Of a DNA stretch of 64,000 nt, positions 12,323-26,000 are shown piece after piece (position 1 is the stretch's first letter; every line of letters begins with the position of its first letter). Source of the DNA: Zonotrichia leucophrys gambelii. Its lineage: Eukaryota; Chordata; Aves; Passeriformes; Passerellidae. Location: contig NC_088177.1 of the NCBI RefSeq assembly GCF_028769735.1, positions 19,846,599 through 19,910,598 on the forward strand. The letters run 5' to 3'. Under the pieces are notes generated by a model. It did not search any database and was not told the origin of the DNA. It saw only the letters and a list, made by a program, of their open reading frames with translations. The position numbers and the translations under genes are program-made.

Positions 12323-15300
12323 CTGGTCAGATGATACGTGTACACTCATTTTAGTGATGGCAGTAGCAGTGGAGATATTTTCCAAGCTTTACACAGACTT
12401 TCTTTCCACTTTTTTAAAATCAATTGACTCATTTCAAGTACTTATTTTTTCCTCATCTAACTGTCCCCCACCTCGTCCACACCCGTTAAGCTGTGTGAAG
12501 TCTTTCCAACAAGACCTAAAAGCATGTGATATCCTCTTGGATTCATGTTTCATGTGGAATCTCAAGCTGAGAGAGGCCTCAGGATAGAGCCCTTACTGAC
12601 AGGGGGGTGGCAAGGCAGTCAGGACTGTGTAGGCGTGCAGAAGTGAGGAACCAGGCCTGCTCAATATGTTTTTAATGAAACTAATAAATGCAGCCATTGA
12701 ATGAATAGAGCTGATTGACATGGGGAGTTCCTGGTTCTCCCCTTCCATCTGCAGGCTTTTCAGTAGCACAACAGAATAAAGAAGTTTAAAAGGAAATTGG
12801 GACATGTATTTTCAAAGAAATGTTATACAAAATTGAAGCAAAATACTTGATAAAAGAAAAATTGTTCTTTTGCTACAAAAAGCCTAGTAAGGTTTTTTCC
12901 ACGTTCTTCCCACAGAAAAGAGTCAAACCCTCTCTTGCAGTTTCCAGTGAGCCAATGGAAGGTTCAGTAATGGAATAGCTGAAAAAAAATTCAAAGTAGA
13001 AATTGTTTTTTATTATCATTTTCCTGACATGGAAAAACTTTCTAGGATAAATCAGCTGTCCCATTGCTTTAAAAAAAATTTAAAAGGGGAAAAAGAGAAA
13101 ATGAGCTTTTGAGCTTTGAAATGTCTTGATGATAAATAGGGGCATTTCCAAGGGAAAATGCAGCCCTTGTCTAATTATGGAAAGGGGTTTGTGGCCCCAC
13201 AGCTCTGATCTCATTGCAGCATGCAGGATCAGGCAGTGAATTGTCTGCACTGGGTAGGATGTGGGTAGTCATGTCTTTGGGTAAAAGAGTGCTTCCATCT
13301 CCACACATCTTCCCCCCATTAGCATCTTAACTCTGTATCCAGTTCTTAAAGGTGGGAACAGGGGTGATGGATGACATTGAGGATAACTAAACTGAAATCA
13401 CAGTGGTATATTCTGAAGCAGGGAGCTAAGCAGAGGAGTTGTTTAAAAATAGGTAGATGGCCAAAAATAAGTAATATCAATGTCCACATACCACAAGCTT
13501 AAAAATAATGACAGGTGAAGGCAGAGTGTATGACCATGGAAGGAGAACTTGATGTAATAGATGCTCCTGAAGAATGAGGGAGTGTTAAAATACAAGGAAA
13601 TCTTGTAACACTACAATCTCTCGAGTGAGGACATGTTAGGGCCTGGAGAGAAGGGTAGGAAGAGGACTCTGCAGCTGCCAGACCCTTCTATATTGATAAG
13701 ATTTTAGTAGATGAATATAAACCAGATAGTAATATATTTATCTATTAAGGAAATGATAATGAAAAACAATTTCTACTTTGGCTGACCAGAAACAACTGAA
13801 GTTAGGAGTAAATAAAAGGGACCACAGCATTGCTGAGCAACCTCCTCTATGTAAGCAGCCTGTCAAAGAGTAGCTTTCAAATATTCATAAAGGAAGAATT
13901 TTCTAATGAAAAGTACAGAATCAAATGGAGAAGCTAGTGAATTAGCTATAGAACTGCAAATAAGTATAGTCAAAGTCTGAGGCTGAGCAAGGAAGTTTTT
14001 TTCTGAGTAATTTGTAGTGGTCACAAATAGCATACAGTAGGTTTTAAACTCTAGATGAAACTCTAATGAGAGCTTCTCTACTTTCCCGTGACGTACTCTC
14101 ACTTTACATGGAAATATTTCCTAAGATATTCTTCTTTCTCCTAGTGCTCTTTTTGTCTTCCTCACACAAAACTATTATGACAATAATCCAGCTGTTTACT
14201 TGCTGCTGTGGGTATCTGCAGAAGACTCCCACATCACCCTGTGGGTGATAGTCCAGAATGCCTTGATTAAGTATCCCTGAACTGCTTAATCTTATACCTT
14301 GCACATCCTGAAATGAAGGAATTAAATCTGGGAGGTGTAGAAGGCTACTCCACAAAGTTTGAGGTCAAATATTGGACCAGTTCTTTGTAGGAACAGATGT
14401 CCAAATGCCACAGAAAAGTAAAAAAAAACTATTCTATGATGATGAAGTTTTTTTAAAGAACAGGAAAAGGAGTCAGGAAGAAAAGAGTAGTGCTAGCTTG
14501 AAAAAACTCTTGATTCATTAACCCCCTTCCCCAGTTCTTACTTCTTTGTTCTAGTGAACCATCTATTTAATCAGGGAGTGTTCATCAGATGAGTGGTTTT
14601 TGCAAACATAGGCACTTAGTTCACTGCTTGTCAGAAATTTGGCTATCAGATCTTGATAGTCTTCAAGATTTATTCCTCCTATGGACAAACAAGCTGGAAA
14701 CCTTGTGATAAAATGAATCTTCATGAGTTACCTGTATAAAAACATGAGATTATCTTTAAGGAAGTGACTAGATTCCTTTCAAGTACTGCAAGTGAAATAC
14801 AATCAAAGTGAATCCTCCAGTTAATGAGTTACATTTCTAGAATTTTGTTCCCTGGAACTCGGATCCAAAAAGCACCACTACAGCCAATGCTAGAGCTGGA
14901 TCATGGTTTTGTGGAGATCAGAATCATTGCATTGGCTTTACAGGCAACACACACAGGCTCTAAATGTCTGATTAAAAATATGAGTGTTCTATTCAAAAAT
15001 TTTTAAAATATTGGCAATATTTTCCATGTTTGCAACATGTGGCAGCATTTTTGCCGTGATCACAAACATTTAAAATTAGATGGGTATTGAAAAGGTGTCC
15101 CAGAGACTTGGGAAGGATAAAGTTTTTCATGGCAGTTTTATTTCTTCTTTTCTTTTGTTTTAATTGCAATTTTTGCAGCTTCTTGGTGCTTATTTGTGGT
15201 TTTCAGAAAGTTATGTAATTAATTTATAGAAGATAAACAATTAATTTAAAAGCTGGATTCAGTCTTATGTGTACTTAGTCCTCAGGCCTCCAGAGAATTT

Positions 15301-18300
15301 TTATGTTTCCGAAATAAAAATTCCTGTTAAAAAGTTGCTGCTATTTTTATAACTTATTCCCCCACCATATAATTTAAATAATTTTCTCCTTGCCCACCCA
15401 CCATGTTTTGGAAAGAAAACTTTGCACAGTTGCATTACATATGACAGGGAAAAAAGAATAGAGGAAATGTTCATTTAAAAAAATTAAAAGAAAGAAAAAA
15501 GAGAAAAAGAATGTAAAACCACACAGTATGGAACTGGAGAAGATGTAATCTCCAGTTCCAGAAAAACTTCCTGTTGCTAAAGAGGTGATTAATTGTGCTT
15601 GAAGATAAGCACACACTTGTGTGCCTTGCAAATTTGGGTTTTAGAAGGAAATTGTGTGCTGAGTAAAACATCCTGATCTTATTTCTTGAAAGGTCTTCTT
15701 GTTTTTGAGATCGACTGTTCTGTCTGATGGGAGAATTGATAATCACAGGGCAAAATCGATCAAGGCTCTGGGGCAACTGATTACCAGCGAGTCAGCTGAA
15801 GCATATCCTGCACAGAGGACAAATTGATGGAGTTCTCCAGTTGCTAAGGGAGCTGCTGGAGGAGACTGAAACCCAGCATGTGTATTTCAGACTAAACTAG
15901 TACTGGGGCAGAAATTGGGAACAGGCCCTCATTCTTTGTCCATCCATACTTGCAAATGTTGGGGTGCTAGAAAAAATATTTATGGACAGATTCTTATTTA
16001 CATTCTGGTACCGTTGTATAGCTGGGTAGTAGAGCTTTTATGTAAAATTAAGGGGGGAAAGAAAGGGCACTGAATTATAAAGTGGTATAAATAGCTTTTC
16101 TGTAAATGTGGCTCTGACCTCAAGTATTAGGAGCTCCAGAGTGAAAGAATAGCATTGTTAAAAGATAACAGGGCAGAGAGGCTTAAATTCAGATACCGAA
16201 TTGCTTTGCAGACGTTAGGCATGCAAAAATACAAGGCAAAAACTTGTTAGGATGGGTAAGACAGTCTGATACATAAAGACATTTGCCTCTAGGTAAATCA
16301 GGAGTTCTCCTGTAATCAACACATTGGTGTAAATTGATCCTGGAGCAAGATAGGACTCTGAGATAACACTTCTCAAATAACCTCCTCTAATTTTGGAAGG
16401 ATTGTCAGCTCACCACTGCAGCACAAGAGGATAAAAGGAGAATGCTTGGGAACTAATTAACAAGTTACCAGCTGAGAGGGTCTCATTATTTTGAAATGTA
16501 AATACTTTTGTTGATTAAATCTGGATCATTAGCTCTGGTCTTTGATAGAGGAAGTTTCATCAGAAGTGAAAAATGAGGACGCAAGGAACTCTGTGGTGTT
16601 ATTGAAATATCTGATCCTTTGGGAAGTGTCCCAAGAATGTCCAGAGAGCTGAACATACAGGCTTTAATATTTAAACTGTCCTGTGTATCTGGAGCTGTGA
16701 GAGGCTCCTGCTCTCTTCAAACTATGCACAAAGAAAAACACGACTTACACTGACCAGCAGCTACCAAACAGTTTAATGGCAAAACAAATTCCTGTTTGGC
16801 AGGATCTTGGTAATGTTTCAAATAAATCTAAGCTCTAGCATAGAACACACAAAAGTTTCTGGTCAGATTCTTACCACAAATTTTTGTCTACTTCAGATGC
16901 TTGAAGTTCCTGTTCATGAAATCAAATTTCTACACATGGAAAAAGATATATTGTGGATTTAAACACCTTCCCAACTGACTTTCATAATAAAATTAATTTC
17001 AACACCTACTGAAAGGCACAATTTTTTGTATGCAAGGTTAAACTGTGTCCTGGTTATCGAGCAGGGTAGAGGAAAAACATTGAAGTGAGCAAAACAACCA
17101 TGAGTAACAAAGCTGTCTTTTCAAAACTTCTGGTGCTGTGCCATGCATTTCTAGATCTGAGATATCTGTTCAGCTTCCAAACAGCCATATGTCAGGAAGC
17201 CAAGACCATAGTATTTTGATTTTGCAATCTACTTTTCCTCTGTCTTCTTTCTGAGCGTAGCAGGAGACTCCCCAGACCTATTATGACTAAAAATCACGTG
17301 AACTTCCATCTGCCTTGGGGGGCTGCTATATGAAATACAGTTACCTATATATATGGGATGAGCTGAAGTATTATTGCACAGCTCTGCAGCTCAGTCACCC
17401 CATCAATTAGCATACTCTGGGTACTGCAACTTCATCAAATAGTGAGCAGTGTTTTTCTTGAAGTTTGTGGAGAAGGCTTTGGGTAAGCTGACCAAACTTG
17501 CAATTATGGGTTTATCTCCAGCTCCACTATCACTAATTCTTGCTCAGGTTCTGGATTTATCATGTGACTAGCAGTTGTTTTCACTGCAAAGTAAAATGGA
17601 ATGACAATAGCACAAAGTAGGCATACAAGATGATTTTTGTCTGTGATTTAATTAATACATCTCAAGTAGAGTATTACCCAAAATGTCTTATACCCTCTCA
17701 AACAATGACAGCTCTAGAAAAAAAAGCAAATATTGACACTCCCATAATGTTTGCCCAGTAATCAGTGAGTGGTATATACATCATTCAGGATATCTTTGTT
17801 GCAGGTATCTATTAGAAAAATGGAGAAATGATGTTCTCCAGTTGGGATATATAATAAATGCTGACAGAGATGTCCTCTCTGTGAATCCTTATGAAGTTAT
17901 GCATTTATCTTAGTCAGTACTACTCCTACTCCAGTGGACTCCCTCCTAGTATCCCTACCTTCCATTTCAATGTTATCTCCCTCATGTGAGAACAGATGTG
18001 TGTCACCCAAGGGCCACAAAGCATCTGCTGCTTCTGCCTCTGGAAATGATCAGTACCAGTTTTATCACAGGACATAGCCCTGCGTCTGGGGGGATATTGG
18101 AAATACACTGCCATGGAATGTTTCCTCCTATTCCTTTCAATTGCACGGTGTCCTGATATAGACTTTGTATTCTTTGATTACATTACATCCATCTTCTTCC
18201 TGAAAACACTTGTTTCCTTCTTGCTGCTTGACTGAAAGATTTGTCTTCCTGCGTACCAAAATGTTGAGATTTGAAAATAAGGGGCTGGAGTCTTGAGTAA

Positions 18301-18702
18301 ATTCTCTGTTACTACTTTGTGCTGCTGGGGAGGCGAGGGAGTCAGCAGCACTCTTCAGACAGTGAGGGCTGAGTTTCCAGTGTGTCTCTGGAGAAATCAA
18401 AGCAGTCATGCTAGGGCTGCAAACCCCTCCGATCAGTGAATGAAAGCTGGTTCCAGTTGTTTGTGTCTGCAGTGCATAGGGTTTAGAACCTCCTACAGGA
18501 GAGATTCAGCAGCCACTCTAAGCAGCTCCATCAAGGGCAGATTGTTAGTCTATTTCCTGTATGCTCTTTTCTGATTTTGTTAGCATCCAGAAATGTCTCA
18601 ATACCCAGCATTTTTCCATTAAAACCTGTATAATTTTTCACTACTTCTCCCAGGACAAATACTTGCTGTGGAAAGATGAATCTGACTGGCTTTTCTTTTT
18701 TT

Positions 18703-18724
18703 ATTCTTTTTTTTTTTTTTTTTA
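18703..18724. repeat. Poly-T tract
   Basis: About 17 consecutive T followed by AAGATTG. It forces lysine runs into minus-strand open frames there, which are therefore not evidence of a gene. Confidence 0.9.
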
Positions 18725-21700
18725 AGATTGTAGTCTTTTCCTTTCCTTCTTTTCTTATAGCTTCATTATTGGTTTTGGTGTCTGAGTCACAAAAAGATGT
18801 TGCACAAAGGGTATTTACAGTATAATGAGGTTCATTAGCCTCACATTTAAGACTATTAGAGCAGAGAGGCTGTAGTGAAGCATTGTGTTTGTCATTTGCA
18901 CAATGTTTCTGAAAAGCAAACGGTGCGGTGTCTCTGGACACTTACTGCCTTCCTTGCTATCCTTGGAGCTCATCCTCGTTGGCAATAGCGTCTGGTACTG
19001 CAGAATGGAGATTGATGGAGCCACTCGGCACAGTGTCACAAGTGCACATCACCTCTGCTCTGACCATCGCCAGTCACCCAGAGCATGAGTCAGAAAGGAA
19101 TTGAGCAGAAGATGTTGTCGGTACCATAGTGACCATGCAGTTGCTAAGGATGTGATTAGCACTCCGGCTGCAGGACTGGGAGAGTTAATTGCTGCGTCCT
19201 CATTCCATTTCTCTAGGGGAATACCTGTTTGCCAGTTCTACAAGACAAAAATCCCTCTGCCTCTTGATTTTACAGCATCTGGAGCCAGCACCTGGTTGAC
19301 TCTCAACATTGCCATTGTGAAACTGGAATATATAACTGTTATCCTTTAAGTACAGCACATGCAATGCTAACAATTGTCCTTTTACTCCATTTTAATTTGC
19401 TGTTCCCCTTCTCATGTACAACATTCACTTACGTTCATTCCCCTCTGGAAGTTTGATAGCTTTTTTCCTCTGAGTCTGAAATGCAGCTATTAAGCTGAAG
19501 AAGGCTCAGGGAAATGAACTAAAATGTCTAGTGGGAAGAAAAATGGCACTGTAAGGAAGGGATAAAAAAAAGCTCAGTGTAATAGAGATTGATCACTCAA
19601 TCTGTCCATGCCCTCAAATAAAACTGAGTGAATTTAACATGTTAGGTTACAGTTAAGAAGCTGAGTTGTTTATATGGATAAAATATAGTTTCAGATTATC
19701 ATGGGGATCCATTTATTTATTTTTGCATATGTGAGTCATTTAGGCAGTTCCTTTATGTGAGTGAAAATGTTTATTTTCCCACTCTCTGCTGATGTGTGTT
19801 CTATTAATATCAGACTAGTTGCAATAGATGGATACACAAGAAACTATTTGGTGTTGAGTTTTTCATGTCTCTTTCTCTTATTTTTTTTCCTTCAGGCAGC
19901 TACTTTTATAAACCAGTTCAAAAATCTCCAGGCACTTTTCATATGAGTTTTCCTCCATTTTTAAAACAGGGCTTAACCCCACAATAACAATACATAAGGA
20001 AGCAGTAGCCTGTGTAAGGTCTGAGTTGTTTTCTATCCCTTTCAGACAAGGTGGAAGTGATGCTGTATTTCCCCAGCTTCCCAAAAAAAGCATTGGGCAC
20101 TCAGAAGTGCCTGCACTTCCAACTGCTTTTATTTGATTAAAATAAAGGGGAAAAAGGTAGAAGCTATTAAGAGATGCTAAAATGAATTGAAAAAGGAATG
20201 GTGTTGTGAGATACACAGCACATGTCCTCACTAAGAACATTACTGGTGACTGCTGCAGCTGTTGCTCCTCTCCTCAGGGCAGAAGGTAATGGAACACTGA
20301 TAATTTATTTTCCTTTTTATGCACCCCACAGCCTCTTGGAGTTGTGTGGGTTTTTCTCCCCCCTCTGCCCCTCCTATAGCTCTGTTTGGATTTTAGTAAA
20401 TTATGGACACTCTAAAAAGGGATCTGGTGCCATGTCATGCTTGGTGCTGTATGTACAGACTACAGTGAGGACACTGAAGCATGTATTATCTAATGAACTG
20501 AGGCACAACAGGTTTACAAAGGAAATCAGTGAAGAAAATGGATGGGAAGTGTTCCCAGCTGAGGGAGATCACTGACAGCTGAGAGCTCCAAGTCCAGGAG
20601 CTGGAGCCAGAAGCCCTGACTTTCAGATCTGACTCAGCTGTTCTTGCTTATGTTAAAATGAGGAGGGAATTAAGGCAACCATACTTGAGGAAAATTCCCT
20701 CCCTGTGCTGGGGGCAAGGGGGGTGTACTGTCAGTTCCAGGCAGTTGTCTGTGGGCTCCTGAAATCACGTTGTGCTATTCCTGCTGCCTGTAGCAAAGCT
20801 GGATGGCAATGAAAACGAAATCTGCTTCACACCCTCCACCAGCATGACCCAGTTAGCTTGCAGCAGACATCAATCAGGATGTTTGCCTCTGCCTGTGACT
20901 GAGCAATAAACCTGCTCTAGTGTCCCCGGCCTGCCTCTTGCTTTGCCCCCCATATGTCTCCCATTTGCAATGTGTCACGCTCCTTGTGCTGCATACTGTC
21001 TAGGTTGCAAGGTATGTGCTATCTATAGAGAAGAGGAACTGTCTTTGTTTTAAATGTCACTATACCTTTTATAGCATGGCCCTGACCTCTTGGTATTGGT
21101 CTTAAGAGCTACAGAAATAGAAATTAATACATAAATTGTCCCACCTAACAATAAAGAAAGCAAGGACTGGTCATGACCCTGTGGCTCCAACACGTTGTCA
21201 CTCCACGATGGAACACCCATTTTAATGTAACCTCCTCTGCTTTTTTCTTTTGGGAAAGTGCTTTGGTCTCTTTGGTTTTTTCTTAACTGTACATTTTGGT
21301 TCACATACAACCCATCTATGTCCTTGCCCCTGCCAATAGGAGGACAGTAATTTTGAAAGGGCATTAACAGTCTTATCACTTTGTCCATGCTTCAGATGGA
21401 TCACTGAAAGTGCCAGCTCTTCCAAAGGTACCACTGGATCATAAACAAATGTTGTAGAAAGGAGAAGAGTTACACTGGCTTAGGCAAACAGATAGGAAGA
21501 CATGAACAAGCTTCCTGGAGAGGGAATCTAAAATGGCAAGTTACAGGGAGCTATAGATAGGAAGAATGCATTTGAAAAGAAAGCAGGAAATTAAGAGCAG
21601 CTATATTGGTGTCAGTCCTACTTTCCTGAAGTCCAAGGGAGATGTGTCAGCATCTACAAATAAGAGCAAGATCAAGACATAAGAACTTATCCCCTCATTG

Positions 21701-22901
21701 CCTGCCGCTTGCATTGGATATGCTGATATCTGCTTTCTCAGTCACTTCATTCAGCTAAGGAAATAATCATGGTAAAATGTGTCATATGCCTTCCCCAGGA
21801 ACCAGTTCACAACATCTGAGTGTTTTTGATCTAGGACATAATTTTCCTCTGGTGTTACTAGTGAAATCGGTGGTATAACCTTATGAGTCATCTTGTACAG
21901 CAGAAGTTTTTGAACGTGTTCTGCTTCCTAATGCTGCATAACTTTTAATAAGTCTTTTTCCAAAGTCCTCAGGCCCTAGGAAGCCAATTTATAATACATC
22001 CTTTTTTAAATGCATGTGCCAGAAACCCACGCTTTCAGCATATCAAGAACAGGAGCCTGACGTTGATTTCTTAAACCTAAAATTAGAACCGGAGATTTCA
22101 AGAGATTTGAAATCTAAAGAGCTTCAACTCATTATCAAGATATTATGTATTTGGTCCTTTTAAAAAATGAGAAAATAACAAAAGACAGGGCTTGTAATGC
22201 AGGATTCATATTCTACCATGTGTGAAGTGTTATAAAACATTTTACACTGATTTCTCTTTAGAGCAATAGTCATGACTAGTCATTAGAAGCCTGGACCGGA
22301 ATCCAGGGATTTTCAACACCTCTTATTGTTGACCAGAGCTCGTAGCTGCAGTTTCACCTTCTGTGTAAAGTGAGATGTGTGAAGGGAGGAAAAAAAAATC
22401 TAAGGGGAAGAAAGGAAATTATGATGACCAGTCTTAGAAAGCAGGTTGAGATCTCCTGATGAAAACATGGCAGAAAATTTATTGTGGGGCTTCATAAACA
22501 TACTGAACTAGAATATGTACTAAACATTCCTCCCTGGGAAAAGAATTAATTTGCATATTTATGTAGGGAAGCAAGTATAATTATGATAGAATTCCAGTCC
22601 TAGTGTATTGACAGGGAAATTGCTGCTCTGTTTTATGACTGTCTTCTAACCAACCCTCTGCCACAGAAGTCAGAGCCCAGTTACATTATTCAGCTGGAGA
22701 AACTTCTGTTACTGCTCCAAAGACACAAAAAATAAACCTATACCTAACTTTTGGAGAGCAAACTGTATCTGTGCCTGAAAAATTACTTCCTTGGCAACTA
22801 TTTATACTAATACAGCAAGTTCCTTCTGTGCAGGCAGATCCCAGGAGGCAAAAACATTCAGCATTCTATAACTTGGATAGCAGTGTCATGAATGAGCCTT
22901 G

Positions 22902-23003
22902 CTGGTTTTTGGTTTGTTTGGGTTTTGTTATGTTTTGACTTGTTATGGTTTTTTTTGTTTTGTTTGTTTTTGGGTTTTGTATTTAAATTTTGTTTTCTTT
23001 GTG
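22902..23003. repeat. TTTTG-type low-complexity tract
   Basis: About 100 bases made almost only of T and G in GTTTT/GTTTG units, imperfect throughout. Confidence 0.85.
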
Positions 23004-26000
23004 GAGTTTTTCATGACTAGCAGTCTCCTAAGCAACAAAATGGGTATGAGGAAAAATAGTAACTAGGCTAATAACAAAAAGGGAAATCCTCGCCTGAGTC
23101 ATTGTAGGAAAGGGAATCAGTAGTCCCTTTGAGCCTTGTGACACAGAAAAAGTTGTTCAAATTATCACCCTGTCATCTGATGAAGATATGGAGTATGTGT
23201 TTAACAGCTCTTCCTTATTCTTTATTCCCTCCTTGTGCTGCCTTCTGTTTGCTTTTTAAGGAGCTGTAGTTTAACAATTGAAGAGTGAGACAGTCCTTTC
23301 AGCAGGAGCTAAACTTGTAAAAACTGGGTTTTATTTCTAGATTGCCTTTACATTGGAAAAAAGCCCATCATTTCTACAGGCTCGCTCTTTCTTTTCAAAC
23401 CACAAATGGGAGCAGAATCTGACTCTTCAGTCATTTCCATAAGGGCAGCTCCTGTGTAGCTTGCAGCTTCCTCATTTCTCACAGGCCTCACCTCAGATCT
23501 GTCTGAAGGATGTGGTTTCTTAGGGCTGATCCTTGCTTTGTCTCTAAGCATTTATCCTGATGCTCTAAGCATATTCCTACAAAATGGAAACTTGTTACAG
23601 CGTTCTACGCACGCAATGGTCAGCTCTGAGGTAACACTTCCACAGGAAGCCACAGTGCAATGCATAAGGTCTTTCAGTTTGTCCAATTTTCCAAGGGATT
23701 AAAGAACTCTCAGAACAACCTACCTTTGGCTGAACTCAGCTATGTCCAAAAACACACACCAATTTATGAAGGTGCCACCCTTACTCTAATGCCCTGCAGG
23801 CTCACTCCTATTTTTGAGGGCTTTCAGCACGTACATTACTTTAGTCAATGTGCAGTGTAAGTCATATGTTGATCTTGGCTCCTCTTCTGTATGACATTTT
23901 GCAATTTCTCAGTATTGGAGCCTCTTTTCTCATCATCCCCTTGTGGCTTTGTTAAGGCCTTTTCATGTTGGTAATGCAATTACCAGCTATGTCTAATAAT
24001 CCTCATCATTTTTACAGAAAACAATAATACAACCAAGCAGCAGAATTAATGAAGTCTAGTTTGCTCAGAAATTGTGTCCCTGCCCACACACAGTCTGTAA
24101 CCCACTTCTCTTCAGTTTCCATCAGAAGCGTGCCAAAAGGCACCAGCAATTTCCTCTGCTCTTCCCTTGAAGAGCGCCTCCCCCAGCTCTTTTCAAATGG
24201 GTTCTAATTACTGACCTCAGGGTGCACCCCTTTCCCTCTTAAAGGCACAAACATGCAGTTTGTGCTTCATGCAGCCACCTTTTCTTATGCAGCTTGCAAG
24301 AACTTCTTGCTTTTGTGACCTCTTTCACATGGCCAGTTTGGCTGAAAGCAGCCAGCTGGTTCACGAGTTATTAAGGAGAGGCTGAGAGATAGACAGTATG
24401 ATCTCTCAGGCCTTATTTCTCGAGGAAAAGAGGATAAAAACAGAAGGTGATTAGAGTCTAAGTGTTTATGTCTGTGGCCCTGGGCTTTTAGAGGCATCTT
24501 TATACCACAGACCTGGTGATTTTGTTGAGTAGTTATTAAGTGAACTCCTGCATATTATCTAATCATTACAGTTTATCATCATCCACTAAGGACAATATAA
24601 ATGTTTTACTATAATGGTTGATTTGTCTAGTGGCTGTGAGAGACTGGGAATTGCATTAACCAAGGCAACAATTCCCTTCTTATTTTAAAATGGCTTGGAA
24701 GTTTCCAGGGACCTTGTCTGACTCCTGATTCCCCTCCCTTACTGTTCCCCATCCTCTAAATTGGCACATGTTGCCAAAAGTGCCGTTGCCCAAGGAGTGG
24801 ATGGCATGGCTTCCTGTAGGGCTGTCAACACAGTTCTTTTAATCAGTTAGGGATTTGTTGCTGAATGAAAGAAATCTCCCCCGGACATCTTTCTAGTGAA
24901 TGGTTTCCACAGAATTCCCTACCCAATTTGCCGTGGGAAAGTGGGTAAAAAAGGGTTTAGAAATCAAGCTGTGGACTCAAGTATGTTTAGGATTTTTGGG
25001 GTCAGATCCAGCATTGCTAAGGCCAGGAGAAGTCTGACTATGGACTCAATGAGTGCAGGATTAAGCCCATTGCCACTCAGCTACCATGGTGACAGAAACC
25101 TTAGAAATTTCTTAGACACTGTTGGTGTGCTGGACTAATTTCAAGCTTAAATTTGGAATAGCACAGCGAGTTTAACATTGCCTTTTAAATTATAGTCAGC
25201 TATCTTTTCTTCTTGAATATATTAAACAATACTTATTTACAATATTTACATCTTGGAGGTACATTGTGGTTTTACAAATTATTCTCCTTTGATCTAGAAA
25301 AAATGACTACTCAACAAAGAGGATGATTTCTTCTTAAGCAGCTTCTGTTTCCACTCCTGGTATAGAAAACACTGTTGTTCTTTAGTGAAGAGTCCTCTGA
25401 GACACTCTGGCTTTCTCTGACGTCAGAACTCCTTGCTAGCTCAGTGCAGCCTCCTCCTGACACAGCATCATAGTAACACTCCTGCTGGGTTTGTCTCAAG
25501 TATTTGTGTGTTTTAAGCTGAAAAAGAGGTGGAGTCAGTAATTTCAAAGAATAATATGGCACCATGTCAAAGATTGGGTTTAGTCCTTTAAGTAGAACCT
25601 GCTGCACTGCATATAGAAATCTAAGGTCTCTCAAAAAGCAAGTGATCATCAAAGTAGGATGTATTTCACTGGAATACCTCTTAAACATTCTATTAAATAC
25701 TTTTCATGTTCTTTCCTTAGAAAAGCAGAATGAGAAATAAATTACTGTAAATACTCAAATGGAGTTCCTGATTTAACTTGGCAGATAGTTGAAGAACTCA
25801 ATCTTCTGCTGATATTATAAAGAAAGCCTAGAGTAGATAAATATCAGATTGCTAATAGGCTGGACAAAACCTTTATATTACTACTGAAAAAAACCTTTAT
25901 GACCCATCTTATCCATGCAGTCTAATGGAAGTGACAGTTCCTGGAACTTACTCATTTTCAGTCCATGGGACACTGTGTCACAAGATAATCAATAGGTGAA

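Larger units (their letters stand above)
11004..22900. other. Intergenic, no gene seen
   Basis: About 12 kb of unique AT-rich sequence. It contains a near-exact 17-base direct repeat at 12287-12303/12306-12322 and a poly-T tract near 18707-18723. AT-rich homeobox-like segments such as 15190-15260 might be regulatory elements, but conservation cannot be judged from one sequence. Confidence 0.5.

Noticed and set aside
18531..18941. 136-codon minus-strand frame with a lysine-rich stretch
   Set aside because: The lysine run is only the poly-T tract read in reverse; no domain.
22549..22556. POU octamer ATTTGCAT as an enhancer
   Set aside because: A single 8-base match in 64 kb is expected by chance; no supporting cluster.
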